Assembly: GCA_963920525.1 (NCBI GenBank)
Contig: OY986437.1
Coordinates: 114,878,715-114,942,714, forward strand
Origin: Dichetophora obliterata
Taxonomy: Eukaryota > Arthropoda > Insecta > Diptera > Sciomyzidae
Length of the DNA stretch: 64,000 nucleotides
Direction: 5' to 3'
The first letter of the stretch is position 1; each line of letters begins with the position of its first letter. The translations under genes were made by a program, and so were the position numbers. Below are positions 11,054-24,300 of the stretch, piece by piece. Below the pieces are notes generated by a model that saw nothing but the letters and a program-made list of their open reading frames with translations, searched no databases and was not told where the DNA came from.

Positions 11054-12310
11054 CTAGTTGAGTTGAACTCCTTCACCGATGTCAACCTTACAATTCAAAC
11101 TCAAGTCGTACATTTCTTTAGCCTGATGTGCCAGTTCACGGTCCACAATTTCACCACCGCGTTGCATGACATCTTTTTCGATATCTTCTAAGGTCCGTTG
11201 CATACGCAGCATTTCTTCAGGGGATATAGTGTCGGGCTCGACAAGTGTCATGAGGAATGAGGCTGCCACTCCTATGCTATAGGGCAAGAAGCGAACGTAT
11301 TCTTTTTGTAAACTATAGCGGCTGGACAGAAAAAATAAAATGAAATTATTATAGAATCACAAGAAAAATTATAGTTTGTGCATACGTCATATACTCCGGT
11401 AACTGTTGCTGCGTGTGTTCAACATAGGTTGAGGCTAACTCCTCGCAGTAGGAGTTAAAAATATCATCGAAATGTTTGGCGCGGACATCCTTATATATGG
11501 AGAGCGCCAAAAATACTGACAAATCCACCATGGGTGAAGAGTAACGCATGGTCTGCAGATCGAACATCATTACGTTGATGGGACGATCTGTGCCCTATAA
11601 AGTTAGTAAAATCAAAAATTGAAAAAGTTTTTCGTCTAACTCATTTTTATACCTCTTCATATTTATAAGCCACATTGTTGCGCAAAAAGTCTCCGTGACA
11701 AAGCGTTGCCATGGGTTCTACTGGCTGTACACGCTGCTTGCCATAACGGTGATTATCTGATATTAAATTTTGTAATTTTTCTAAAAACTCTCTAGGAATT
11801 TCTGGGTGATAACGTTGCGTAACTGTGACAACGCGTTTTACACTTGTTTTAAGTGTGTGAGTCCAATCGGGATGAAGCTCCTCCGTTGCATAACGCGATT
11901 CCTTTAGGCCGCTTAATAAGATTTTGAAACGCTCGTGTTCCAGTTGCTTCAACGCGAAACAGACCCCATGGAAAGTGGCCAGGTACTTTACTAAAAAAGC
12001 ACAGTGAAATAGTTTGAAAAAATTAGAATTTTTTATATATCGTTGTAGTCCTACCTGCCAGGAGCGCATGTTCTAAAGATAAGTTAAAACGTTCCTTTGA
12101 CATTTGCCAGCCAGAGCTGTTAAAATCTTCTAGAACTATTGTGGCTGAGCACTTTTGTAGATCTCCGTAATAATATTTCGGAACGCAAAATTTCCTTTTT
12201 GAAAAATTTAAGATAGCTGGCATAATGGTAGTGTATCCTTCGATCTCATTGCTAAACAGTGCAGGAAAGTTAATTGCGTTAAAAACTTCCTCGGGAATCT
12301 CAGGAGTTTT
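11054..12310 (-). CDS. Exons 2-5 of the EcKinase-like gene
   Basis: Four exons are separated by short introns (64, 58 and 64 bp), typical of Diptera. Exon 2 opens with KTPEIPEEVFNAINFPALFS and carries the ATIVLEDFNSSGW strand. Exon 3 has YLATFHGVCFALKQLE, then CHGDFLRNN. Exon 4 has the FDLQ motif. Exon 5 ends GGEIVDRELAHQAKEMYDLS before TAA. No start methionine in a good context precedes exon 2, and an acceptor (TTTTTCAG) sits at its 5' edge, so an upstream exon is required. Confidence 0.85.
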
Positions 12311-15300
12311 CTGAAAAATAAATATATTAAGTAATTAAGGATCAATTCTAAAAATAAATTAATATGAAACATATACTCCGGTATATTATAAGGGTGAGTT
12401 GAAATCGTAAGATATTTGGGGAAAGGGGAAAAATACTACCAGGTCTGAAACTTCGTTGAGAGGACTGGAAAGACTTTGATCTCATGTTAATATGAGTATG
12501 AATTTTATGAATTTGGCGGTGTTTGTATGAGTATGAATAAGTATCCCAGTGGGCATTAGCACAAATCTACTAACGCTACTAGCAGGCCTATGAATTTCGA
12601 TGCCTTTCCGCACTTATGAATATATCCCATGTAGTTTTTTTTAAGAAACGGGAAACTTTTCAGACCCTTCACCTTTGCAGATCTAAAGAGGCCTGATAGA
12701 AGCACTTCTTTAGAATGGGATAGCCAAAATTATTTATTTTACCCTATAGTGGAAATGTACTTTTTAAGTGACATTTTATAGGTTGTAGATCTAGTCGAGT
12801 ACAATGCGAAACTGTATTTGAAATTTTTCCTGCAGCCCCAACATTTAATTTTAGCGTTAAAACACCGATTTTTAGGCAATTAACGCATATAGACGTTAGT
12901 CAACGACTCAGTAATTTTTTAACCGATTTTTGATTTTAAAACAGTAAATAAAAGTGAAAAGAAGAAAAATAAAGCTTCCAAAATATGTATGCGTGCATCT
13001 ATCACTTTGACGGTTCTATCGTATAAAATATATTTTCATGATTTCTTTTAAAATAGGTATATATTAAATATATTTTAATAGGTGTATATAATTAGACACG
13101 GCTTAAGGGGTGGGCGACCCTGGCGCCGGGTGTACAGGGCGCTGCGTACCTATTTCCATCGATATAAAAAAAAACTTTAGTCATTGTATCAACTTTTATG
13201 AACTTATCTTGTATAAATTAGTATGAGCATTAGCATTTATTATTCCTTGTCTCGTCGTATTCCTATTCATAACTAGGACGAAAGAGAGACGACTGCTACT
13301 GACAGGCGAGACAATGTCAACTCGTATTAGGCTCTTATACTGTATTCTTTCCTACCTACTTTTCTTTTACTCGTAAGCATTAAAAAAAACTTTGGTAGCC
13401 CATTTAGTCAAGTCTAAAAAGGCCTCTTTATTTTGTGATAGTGAAAGTCTGATTTTAGCAAAATCGGTTGAATAGTTTTTTTGTAATCACGTCAAGAATG
13501 TCGAAAAACCTTGTTTCGAGAAAAAAGTAATCGATTTTTTTTTTAAATAAATAGAATAAATAGACCCTTAAGTCTGATATTGTGCTATGAAATTTAAAGT
13601 CTGCAGCACTATCTCGAGGACATTCAGGCAAAACCTATGAAAATATTAAACTTATCAAAAAGCACAATCTTCAGGAGTTATATCCCAACACCTGGATACA
13701 CGGTTAGAAATCTTGGACTAAATTTTAGTCCAACTAAAATATTACTGCATTTTTTTAAACCTTGCAGTTTCAAATTTAAACTTTGCAAACATTACTAACT
13801 CATAACTTAAACTCTTCTGTACTAGAATTTAAACCAAAAGAAATATTACAGCATCTATTTTAGCTTTTTGGTTTAAATTTAAGTACAATTTGTATTAAGG
13901 CGCGTTTCCACAGTCAATATTTTTTTATGCAATGTTGGATATTGCATACAAAAACTGTTTACACGCTCAAAGTAATTTTGTCTACAAATGTCATCGTTTT
14001 TGTTTTGCGAAGCCGATGAAAGGCGAAAAACAACAAAAGAACAAAAGAGAAGGGGAAAAAAATTAAAAGAATAATAAAATGAAGCTGGCACTATTTCTGT
14101 GGATGTGCTCTGCCTAGATTGAAATACATGTTGGAGAATGTTATGGGCAACCTGGAACCAAGCCACCTTCAGCACATACGTTTCATCTGCTCCTGCCCCC
14201 GACTTTTTGCTCTTTTTTAATCTTCGCAACTTCTGTGGCGTAAGACTTCCTTATCGAGCGAATCTTTGCTTTGGCATCTGGAGCAGTAATGCGCATTGCC
14301 TCGGCTAATTTGGAGTATGCATTCTCCCGAGCGTGCCTGTTTTTATACAATGGAGAATACACATTCCACAAGCAACTATGATTCTCGTATTCCTCCAGAA
14401 ATTGTATGGATCTGTCTCCACTCCACTTTTTGGCCATTATAATCTAAAAAAATTCAAATATGTTCAATGTTTTTTAATAATTTATCTCATAACAATTACT
14501 GAAAAGAACTTGAACTGCTTGGAAAATCAGAACAACGATAGAGAAGAGACAGAAATAAACAAAACAAAACGTCAAAAATTTTGATCAAGTTACCAAATTG
14601 CGCAAGAAAAGTTGGAAGTCAATCAACATTATTTCGATTGCATGCAATTTCACAAATGGCTTGCAATCAAGTGTTTACACTTTCAAAATTAAGTGCAATG
14701 CCTATTTTGCGCAAGAAAAATTGACTGTTGAAACGTGCCTTTACTTTTAATTTTAGTACAATTTATACTATTTTTATTTATTTTTTTTATTTTATTTATT
14801 TACTACTTATCAACAACTTTTACATAAATTTGGCAATATCATCATAAATAAATAGTTGAACAATAAAAATTTTTTAAAATACGTACTGACAATGATAAAT
14901 ATATAAATTGTATAAAACACAAATATTAATACAAAGTTAAACAAAATTAATTAGCCAACAAAGATGTTGATAAGTACATTCTGTAGTTTCTAGGGAACTA
15001 GTGTCGAATGCAGTTTCTTGGAAGTACATAGAATTGAAAATATATTTTAAATAACTTAAATATAAAATAAAGATACAAATTAGAAGAAAAAAGGATTAAG
15101 ATTAAGAGAACGAGTACGCAACAAAGTTAAGAAAAAAGATGATACCTCATACTTGCATTTTCAGAAGACCATCAATATCTAAATAGTTTAATTGAAAAAG
15201 CCAAGATTTAGGTCGTTAATAAAATTTTGTTTGATGCGCTGATTTTTTATTGCAGCTGGAAGGCTATTATAAAGCCTTGGCGCAATAGTATTATAGAACC

Positions 15301-18300
15301 CCAGAAAATGATTAGAATTATGTTGGGGAATCAGAGCCAACTTGCGATGGTTGATCCTTAAATTATATTGATCATTATATCTGTTTAATAGGTATAATAG
15401 GTACAATTTCAGGTGAGAATATTTTCTTGTTTCATACTTTTTAGAAAGCTTTTTTTAGTAGTCGGGTTTTAGTTTTTTGAACTTGTATTTTTTGTGAAAT
15501 GATTTTATTGAACTTTTGAACAAAAAAAAATTGATAGAATAGATATTTATGAACAGCGGAAATATTTGCATCGAAAGTCCAAACTTTGATTTTAATGTCG
15601 TTTTTTTATCATTCTTTGGTAACGATGTTTTATAAAAAAGTCCGATCGAAAAAAATGTTTTATATTAAAAAATTTCGAAAGGGCGTGGAAAAAACTAAGT
15701 ATGTGTAACAATGTAATCTAGGATGCACTTACTATGTATATTTAGTTTGAGCAAAATCCGTTGAGTCGTTTAGATTTGTGTAAAGGTCGAACAAACAAAC
15801 AAATAAACAAAAAATTAGTTTTATTACTATAGATTACTCATTTTTTTAAAGAACGCACCACCAACCAAAAATGCGTGAATTACTGTAATTGTGGAAAATG
15901 TGTACTCTACATCCTACATAAATGAATCGCATAAAATCATATTTTCCATAATAAAAAACTTATAATTAGTCAAGCCCACAGAGTTAAAAAATATATTCAA
16001 TTTCACTTAGTTAACAAATAAAATAAATTAAATATACTAAAATTATTTATTTTTTAAATATATTTTATTAATAATTTACAAAAACCAAAACTTAAATAAT
16101 TTTAGTGCCAATGTCTCTAATATGCTCAAACAAAACAACATTATGTTGCTAATTTCTTTCGTGCAGTTCATTCATGTTTACGTTTTGAGATTATATTTAA
16201 GCTTAATTTGCTTTGATTACTTTTATTGTTACATATGGCACCTGTAAATGACAACGAAATGCTAAAACAGAACTATGTTTAACAATTAACTATGCGCCAC
16301 AAGTTGCTGAGGTAGCCGAGTTGGCTAAAAGGCCGGTTTCGCTTTTTGATTGCCATGTCGCGAGTTCAATACCTGGCGTGTATACAGTTTTTTGTTTTAA
16401 TTTTTATAATAAAAGAAATACATATTTTTGTCTAATCATATAACGTTTAGGAATTTTCTTTATGATAAAAATAAGAAAAAGAAAGAAGAAAAGGATAAAA
16501 TTACATATTCTATATGACAATGTGTGCAGTACACGGTTAAAAATCTTGGACTAAATTTTAAGCTTTTTTTGGATTTTGGACAAATAGGACATCACCAAAA
16601 AAAGATTACTTTTTAATCCTAGGAAAAGTTTAAAATTTTTCAATCCAAAAAAAGGTTAGTTTATAATTCGCAAAAAGTTAAAAAAAGCAATATAAATATC
16701 AACTTAAAATAAAAAAACTTTTCTGACCAGTTCATGATTTGAACACACGTCCTCTGTTGTGCTGGTCCAACACCTTATCCACTCGTCCAACTCAGTTGTT
16801 GACACAGTTTCGCTTATTTTGCATCATTACGAATGCAAGTAAGTTCTTTTCAGGAATGTGGGTTTGAGACCCACTTAAATTAAACTATTGTTAGGATTAA
16901 AAAATAGTACTTTTTGGATTAAAAATTCCTTTAAACCAAAGTTTGGATTAAAAAGAAGTCCAAAATTTTTAACCGAGGAAACATACGGGTACGAATATGC
17001 ATTCACTCTTTTGTTTGTTAAAAGCAGGTTGGCAGCTATAAGCAGTCATTTTTTTTTAAAATGCTTATTAAAAGCCTTAAGTTTAAGATTTTTATAGTTA
17101 CAAATCATCGACAAGTGTCGATAACTTAGTTCTAGTCCACCAAACTTTGGAGTCGGAAAAAACATAGTCTTAATAAAATTTAAAAAAAAAACAATGAAAA
17201 AATATGTACATTAATAAAAAAATGTATTTTCGATACATCACAATATCTTATTTAAAAAGATTTAAGTGAATATATGCAATTATGTCGAAGCAGTTCCTAC
17301 CGGAAACCGGCTTAAAATCATGGCTGTTTTTGAGAGGAAGAATTTTACCGACATTCACTGCTCGTCCACAAAAATTGAGAAGACTTATCTTAATTTTTTT
17401 TTAATATGTATTGTTATATATCTATTACAAAAAATATAAAAATTACAACATGAAATAAATAATTTAATTTCACTTTGAAACCACTGTGCGGCGTCTTAAA
17501 AAAAAAATAAAAATTGTGACACATGTCAACAAATTCTTTTACTGCTGGTCTGCAGAATTTGAATTTTGAGGTCGTGTATATTTGTTACTGTTTCGGTTTA
17601 TGTTTACGACCGCGAGGAAAAATCACAACAAACCAAGTAATGTAACGAACAGTGTTCGGACTTTACTGCAATTGTAGTAGATCTACTGCGCTTTTTAGCA
17701 AAAAGTAATGTTATACTGCGTCACTGCGATTTTTCCAAATCTACTGCGATTCGCACCAAACATTTTTATGGCTATTTTTGTGATAGCTTTGGAATTTGTA
17801 AGCACAGATGTTGATTATAAAAATGTAGTTTCAGGGGCCCATTACATCTGTATACTGTGGTCCTTTAGTGCGAACATTTATGGATTTCGTTTAAAATTAA
17901 TTTTTTATTTTAAAACCAATTTTTTTTATTTCATTTTACAACTTTTTATTCGAACACTTTTCTTTGAACAAATTTTTAATACTGAAATTTTCAAAATGAA
18001 AATTTCTGAAATTATAATAACTGAATACAATTCAAAATGTTTTTTTATAACAAGTGTTTTATAGGCAAGTGTAAGTATAATACGTTATTAATGAAACTAA
18101 AGGTAAGTACAATATAACAAAGAGGTAAGTATTAATGTAACTAAAGGTAAGTACAATATAACAAAAGGTAAGTATTAATGTAACAAAAAGGTAAGTATCA
18201 ATGTAACGAACAGGTAAAATAGGCTGTAGAGATTTACTCTATGTGGTGATGTAATAGAGCACCACAGTCCTATAGCGCATTCTTTTCTGAAAAAAATTCT

Positions 18301-21300
18301 GACCTCACAGAATGCAAAATTTTTTAGATTCTGACCTGAATTTACAGAGTGTTGACTTCTTTTGAGCTGAGAAAAGAACGGAAAAAATGCAACATTTTCT
18401 TTTTGATTTGATATTGGCTGCACTGTTGTTTTGAATTCCGATGTATTTACAATTGAGGTTATGTATAATGCCGACTGCATGGAATTTTTAACAAATAATC
18501 ATCGAGCTGTTAAGTTTTATTAAAAGTAACCACTTTCATCAAAATTGTTTTGGATTAAATATAAAAAATTTTCAAAATTGGAACATTTTGCTTCTCACAA
18601 TTGTCACAGCATATAATATTGCTGTCAAAATTATTTTTTTTTGTTTTTATGTTGGTATTACTAGAGAGCAGAATGCAGAACCGCCGAATTTTACAGGTCA
18701 GAAAATTCTGCATTTGTTATACTTTTGCGGTCAGAATTTTCGAGAAAAGAACACGATTTATGATGAGGTCAACATTTTTTTTAGAAAAGAACGGAAAAAA
18801 TGCAGAACTCTTGAAGAGGTCAGAAAAAATGCAGAATTTTTTCCAGAAAAGAATGCGTTATTACTGTTCGAAAAGAAGAAAGTAATCTGTCAGATGAAGC
18901 TGTCATTGCAATAAAAAAATATTTCCAAGTTTTACAGAAATTTTTGTGAGCAAATTAATAATTGGTTTGCTGCTAAAGACCGTGATTGAATTTGTCTACG
19001 GTAAGTATATTTTGAATCAGCAAAAATGTGTTTCTGCAACATGCAAATATATAAGGGGTATTCACGATTCAGTGCACTTGTCAGTGCAGTTGAATTAATG
19101 TAACGATAAATTCGCATTTTAAAGGTTGTCTTTATTAATTTGGCCACCCACTGTTTTTTAAGCTTTAAAAGTGAAAGTTTTGATGCTTTAAGAATTATTA
19201 ACTATTTATTTTTATATATGTAACTAATTTACTTTTATGATTTTTGTTAAGTTTTGTGCAAAAAAATTGATACAATATTTATCTCATGCACCCATAGAAT
19301 ATAAAAAATATTTACTATAAATTATATGTTCGTTGTAATATTTTTTCTAAAATGTGAATTTTTTTTGGATTTTTGGTAAAAAAAAAATTTAGGCTGTGGC
19401 AACCCTAAAGCTAAACAACCCCGGTTCAAACTCCAGCTCAGTCAGAATGTTTTTCAATTGAATTTATATTTCTGTTCGGCTGCCACCTCTCTTCAGACAA
19501 TGGCAAACCTCAAAGAGTAAAAATTGCCATGTAAAACCAGTTCTCGAGCATTTGTGTTCAAACATTTTTTTATGCACACAACACAATTGATCAATAGAAG
19601 CTAGGTCAAAGTCCTTCCAAGGGCTGAAAAGGCCACCTTATATCATATTTATACTAATATATAGATATTTAAAAAATTTTTTAAGTAAATAATATAAAAA
19701 ATAATATTCCAAAGTAAATTTTTTGTTTGTTTTTAAATTGATCTTCCTCTCGATAGATGGCAAAAAAAAATAGTCCTTTTCAGCCGCTGTCACGATATCC
19801 CAATTTATCGGAAACAAAATAATTAAAGTCCATATGAATAAGGTTACTTGCCACTACAACCTTAACTACTATTACAAAGTTTTGTTACAATTTTCCCCCG
19901 CTACGGGGATCGAAAGGGTTAAAAATACAGCGTTTTTTAAAAGTCGCGCTTAGTTTTTCCTATTGGGCCAAACTTAATAATTCTAGTTAAGGTTGTAGCG
20001 AAAAGAAGATGCATTTAAAACAAACAAAAAATTTATTTTGGAATATTGTCTTTCATATTATTTAAGTAAAAAACATTTTAAGTCTCTATGTATTATAGCC
20101 TTTTCACAATAAATAGGTCTGTCTCCGTACTTACTTCACGTGAAGTTCGAGTAATAGAGAGTAACTTGATTATCTATCAAAATAAGAATATTTATCTAAA
20201 AGTACGGAAACGACTTCAAGTAAGTTTCAAGCACAACAGCTGTTCACGCATTTTTGCAACAGAAAAAAATTGAATTTTGCTTGAAATTTTTAGTTTATTC
20301 TTATTAAATACACTTTAGTCAAAACAAATAAAACAATGACACTTGCATTTAATGATAAGAATAATATTCATTTCACAAAACAATAAAAAGTATTGATTTA
20401 ATAATTTGACGATCAGCTGTTTGTAGCTGGAAATTCGTGCTCGAAGAAATTTTTCAAGTAAAGTTTAAGTAATTGTTATAGAATAGAGAGTGACATTTAG
20501 CTTTTTCTTCCTCTCTCTCGAGATTGAAAAATGTGTAAAGAAACGCTTTCACGTAACTTCAAGATACTTGAAGCGAGTTCGGAAACAGACCTAACGTTTT
20601 TAATTGAGTCTTTTTATTTTTTTACCAATGCGCAATGTCATCTAAAGATCTTTGTCGTAATCATTAACACACAACGGCTACATTGTTGTGCTGAGAGTTT
20701 CTCTAGGTGCTTTTTAAAATTCGATCATTTCGTTGGGGGGAGGTAGAGTGGTTAACACCCAAAACCCTCCCCTGCGTACGCGCTTGATATAAGGTACGGA
20801 TTGCTCTATTCCCTGCATAAAAATGACAATTTACAATGTTGTCGACTTAAAATAAGCGACGTGCTAATTTTTTATGAAATACGGCCCTGGTCGTTAATTG
20901 TAATTCATTAATATATACGTTTGATATTAAACAATTTTCATGAGAATGCAAAATTTTAGCAAGCTGTGCTGATAATAACATAGCTGTGTTGATTATAACC
21001 CAGCACACCAAATGATATCGTTAAGGCGATAATGTGTAACGTTAAGAAATCAAGTTTTTTTTGATATTTCAAAATAAAGTCTTTTGAGAAAATACTGTTA
21101 AAATTTTGTAAAGATACTGACGTTATTTCCGCTTCTACAGCCGTTTTATTAGGTATCGAGCCACCGTGTTTTATACACGCTCACTCTCTTTACACTCATT
21201 TATCTCAAATCTACTTTTTCGGCATGGTGCTATGAAAAAACCAAAACTATTTAGCCGAATCATCTGAAATTGTAATGTTATTCACATCAAGGGCTATCGC

Positions 21301-24300
21301 TTGCACTAGAGTCAAAGTTTTATTTTAAAAACATCGTATATTTTACACTTAATAAACGGTAAAAAACAAGTTGTTTTTATAACTTAAATTTTAAAAGCGC
21401 GTCATTCTGTCAATTTTCAATATTTTTATTTTTTCTAGTTCCAGCCATAGCTGCACTCATAGTGATTGATAATGTTCTAGATTTTTATTTTTCAGATAAA
21501 TAGAAGAGTCAAAATCTACAACACCACCCAGGCCATGTGTTCTTAGAGAGGATCTCATTGAGCGCCATTGTGAACATGATGAACAATTTTTTTTATTAAA
21601 AAATAAATTTTTTTGTGTTCATTATTTTAACCTCTAAAAAAAATCCTAAAAATACCTCAAATTTTCGAGCGCCTTAAAGATTTTCGAAACGATAGCGTTT
21701 TGATATAGCGAATTGACTCTTTTAGATACAAAACGACATATTGTTAAATATCAAGGTTAAAAATAATTTCGATATGGTAACTACACTCACGGTCAAAAAA
21801 AAAAAGCCGACTTTATAATTTAATAGCAAATATTCTTTTTCTTGAATTATAACACAGTATAACGAAATCAACCAAAAAAAAGCACAAGCAAACTTTTTTG
21901 AAATTCTTAAAGAGGGATATATTGAGAGTACCTCTCAATGTCGTCATCATTTTTTAAAGCTTAAGTGTTCTAATTTTGTTGTGCCGACATTCGTTGAATT
22001 TTAACAGCCATTTATCTTGTTGAAAATGAAAAGAAAATTCTTATTTTTTGGGTAGAATTTTACAGGGAATAAGACTTTGTAAAAGATTTGACAAAGTGGG
22101 TGCAATTTGTATGGTATCAAACATATAAAGGGTGTTTTTTATAGAGTGATACAACTTTGAGTTAGCATCACTGCTTTATTTGAACACATATTTAACAGTT
22201 AATAGTTGATTTTTGTTACGTTTGCTTTGACATTTTATTATGGATCGACTTACACCAGAGCAACGCGTGCAAATTGTGGAAATTTTAAATCAAAATAATG
22301 GTTCTGTTCATCAAATTTATCGTGCACTTCGTCCATTTTATGGCGGACATAATCGTCCTTCAGAGCTGCTAATTCGAAGAACATTAAATTGTTTTCGGAC
22401 CACATTTACTGTTACTGATAATGTGCATCCCGTGAGACGCCGAACAGTGCTCACTGAAGAATCTGCAGCCGCTGTACAGGAAAGCATTGAAGATGATCCT
22501 AATCAATCAATTCGTCGCCGTTCTCAGCAACTGGGATTGTGTCCTTCCACTTTATGAAAGATCTTGGCTTAAAACCTTTCAAGATTCAACTTGTTCAGGA
22601 ATTAAAGCCAATCGACCATCGTATGCGCCGCCGATTCGGCGAATGGGCTGAAGCACAAAATGATATTGATTTTGAATTTCCATGGAAAATTTCATTTTCG
22701 ATGAAGCCCATTTTTGGTTGAATGGGTACGTAAATAAACAGAATTGTCATATTTGGAGTGAGGAGAATCCACAAGCTTTTGTCGAAACACCATTACATCC
22801 ACAGAAAATTACTGTTTGGTGCGCTTTATGGGCTGGCGAAGTCATTGGCCCATATGTCTTCAAAAACGATGATGGTCAGAATGTTACTGTCAATGGTGAA
22901 CGGTATAGGAACATAATTCGAAGTTTTTTCGTGCCTCAATTAGCTGGCATTAATCTTGCTGATATGTGGTTCCAACAGGACGGAGCCAAATGCCACACAG
23001 CGGGCGCTACAATTGATTTACTCAAGGAAACTTTTTACGAAAAAGTAATTTCACGAAATGGGCCAATTAATTGGCCCCCAAGATCGTCTGATTTAACCCC
23101 ATTGGATCATTTTCTTTGGGGTTATGTAAAGTCACTTGTGTACGTCGATAAACCACAAATAATTGAACACCTATGTTGTAATATTTTCGTTAGACAGGCG
23201 ATTTGGTTTGTTTCGAAGTTATGTTCGAACATTTAACAGCTACCCGCAAGCTTTTTTTCTGATACTTGGCATGCTAAATAACGTGAATCAATATTTTAAA
23301 AAATTGTTTTATTAATACAAAATGTCATTTAAACTAAAAATTATAAATTGATTATTTATTAATTATAATATAACTAAAATAAAGTTTTTTGGCAAAACTA
23401 AGGGTAACTTATTTTGAAAAAATAGTTCTAAGGTAACCATATATATTAGGGCGGGTCAAATTCTGGCTCAGCGAAATTCGTAAAATACATGTAATTTCAA
23501 GACTTTTTCTCCACTACAGCATATACAAATTCTGAAAAAAGCTGTGCGGACTTTCGTAAATAGATTCATACACATACATTCATACATTCATATTTTATAA
23601 TTGAGAACAAAATCTATTTACGAAAGTCCGCACAGCTTTTTTTCAGAATTTGTATATGCTGTAGTGGAGAAAAAGTCTTGAAATTACATGTATTTTACGA
23701 ATTTCGCTGAGCCAGACCTCCAAAAAATTCGTCCATACAAATTGACCTGCCCTAATATATATACTTTTATTAAAGCCAATTCTATTATTATTCCACTAAC
23801 TTAAAATCATTATTTAACTCTTCTATGTTATATAAATAATGTATAATAAATAAAACCATCCTTAAATGGATAAATATTTCCGTTTATATTTACTTCGCTT
23901 CTCGATCACTGCCACCGAAATAAAGTGATATTTTATCGCAAATATCGCCTGTCGAAAGTGTTACAACATACCGACTTTCGATAATTTCGACAGCTTCGAA
24001 ACTTTCGAAGTTATAACATGTTGCCACTGGAAATCAACATTCGAAGAGTTTTCGGCGAGATACGACCGCAAATGCTGCGAAAAGTTTGTGAAAATTAGTG
24101 TTCCAGATTGCACCTTGTACGCGCCAGCCGTGGCGGCCACATTGCCGAAATCATATTTAAACATTAATGTCATAAAATTTTCTATCCAATAAAGTCCGTT
24201 TCTTTGATATTAAAAATATATAACTATATTCTATTATGACTTAAACTTCTATCACTCTATAAAAAACACCCTTTACATAGGAAGCAGTTTTTGACGAAAA

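Larger units (their letters stand above)
22240..24175 (+). pseudogene. DD41D transposase, frameshifted and interrupted
   Basis: The N-terminus (MDRLTPEQRVQIVEILNQNN, then HQIYRALRPFYG) is the HTH block of this clade. After a TGA near 22555 the frame continues LKPFKIQLVQELKPIDH, then shifts to FDEAHFWLNGYVNKQNCHIW, WFQQDGAKCHTA and SSDLTPLDHFLWGYV. The three catalytic aspartates (FDE, QQD, PLD) are visible, with 41 residues between the second and third. At about 23168 coding stops at a MITE, and the C-terminus reappears at 24029 (INIRRVFGEIRPQMLRKV, then LVRASRGGHIAEIIFKH) with one TAG. Several frameshifts and stops make it inactive. Confidence 0.8.
22128..24273 (+). mobile_element. DD41D (rosa-type) Tc1/mariner element, copy 1
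   Basis: AAGGGTGTTTTTTATAGAG at 22128 is inverted at 24255-24273, with TA on each side (22126-22127 and 24274-24275). It carries a decayed transposase from 22240 and its C-terminus at 24029-24175, and is itself split by a MITE at about 23168-24027. A second member of the clade is at 61546. Confidence 0.8.

Noticed and set aside
16306..16383. Functional tRNA gene
   Set aside because: The A box is good but the acceptor and T stems do not pair and no Pol III terminator follows directly.
17708..18064. 118-codon plus-strand ORF
   Set aside because: It is F/I/L/N-rich as expected from AT-rich DNA, has no recognisable domain and its flanks contain no gene signals.
18588..18914. Overlapping 108- and 94-codon plus ORFs
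   Set aside because: They lie in the right arm of a foldback MITE that recurs without open frames at 32.5 kb.
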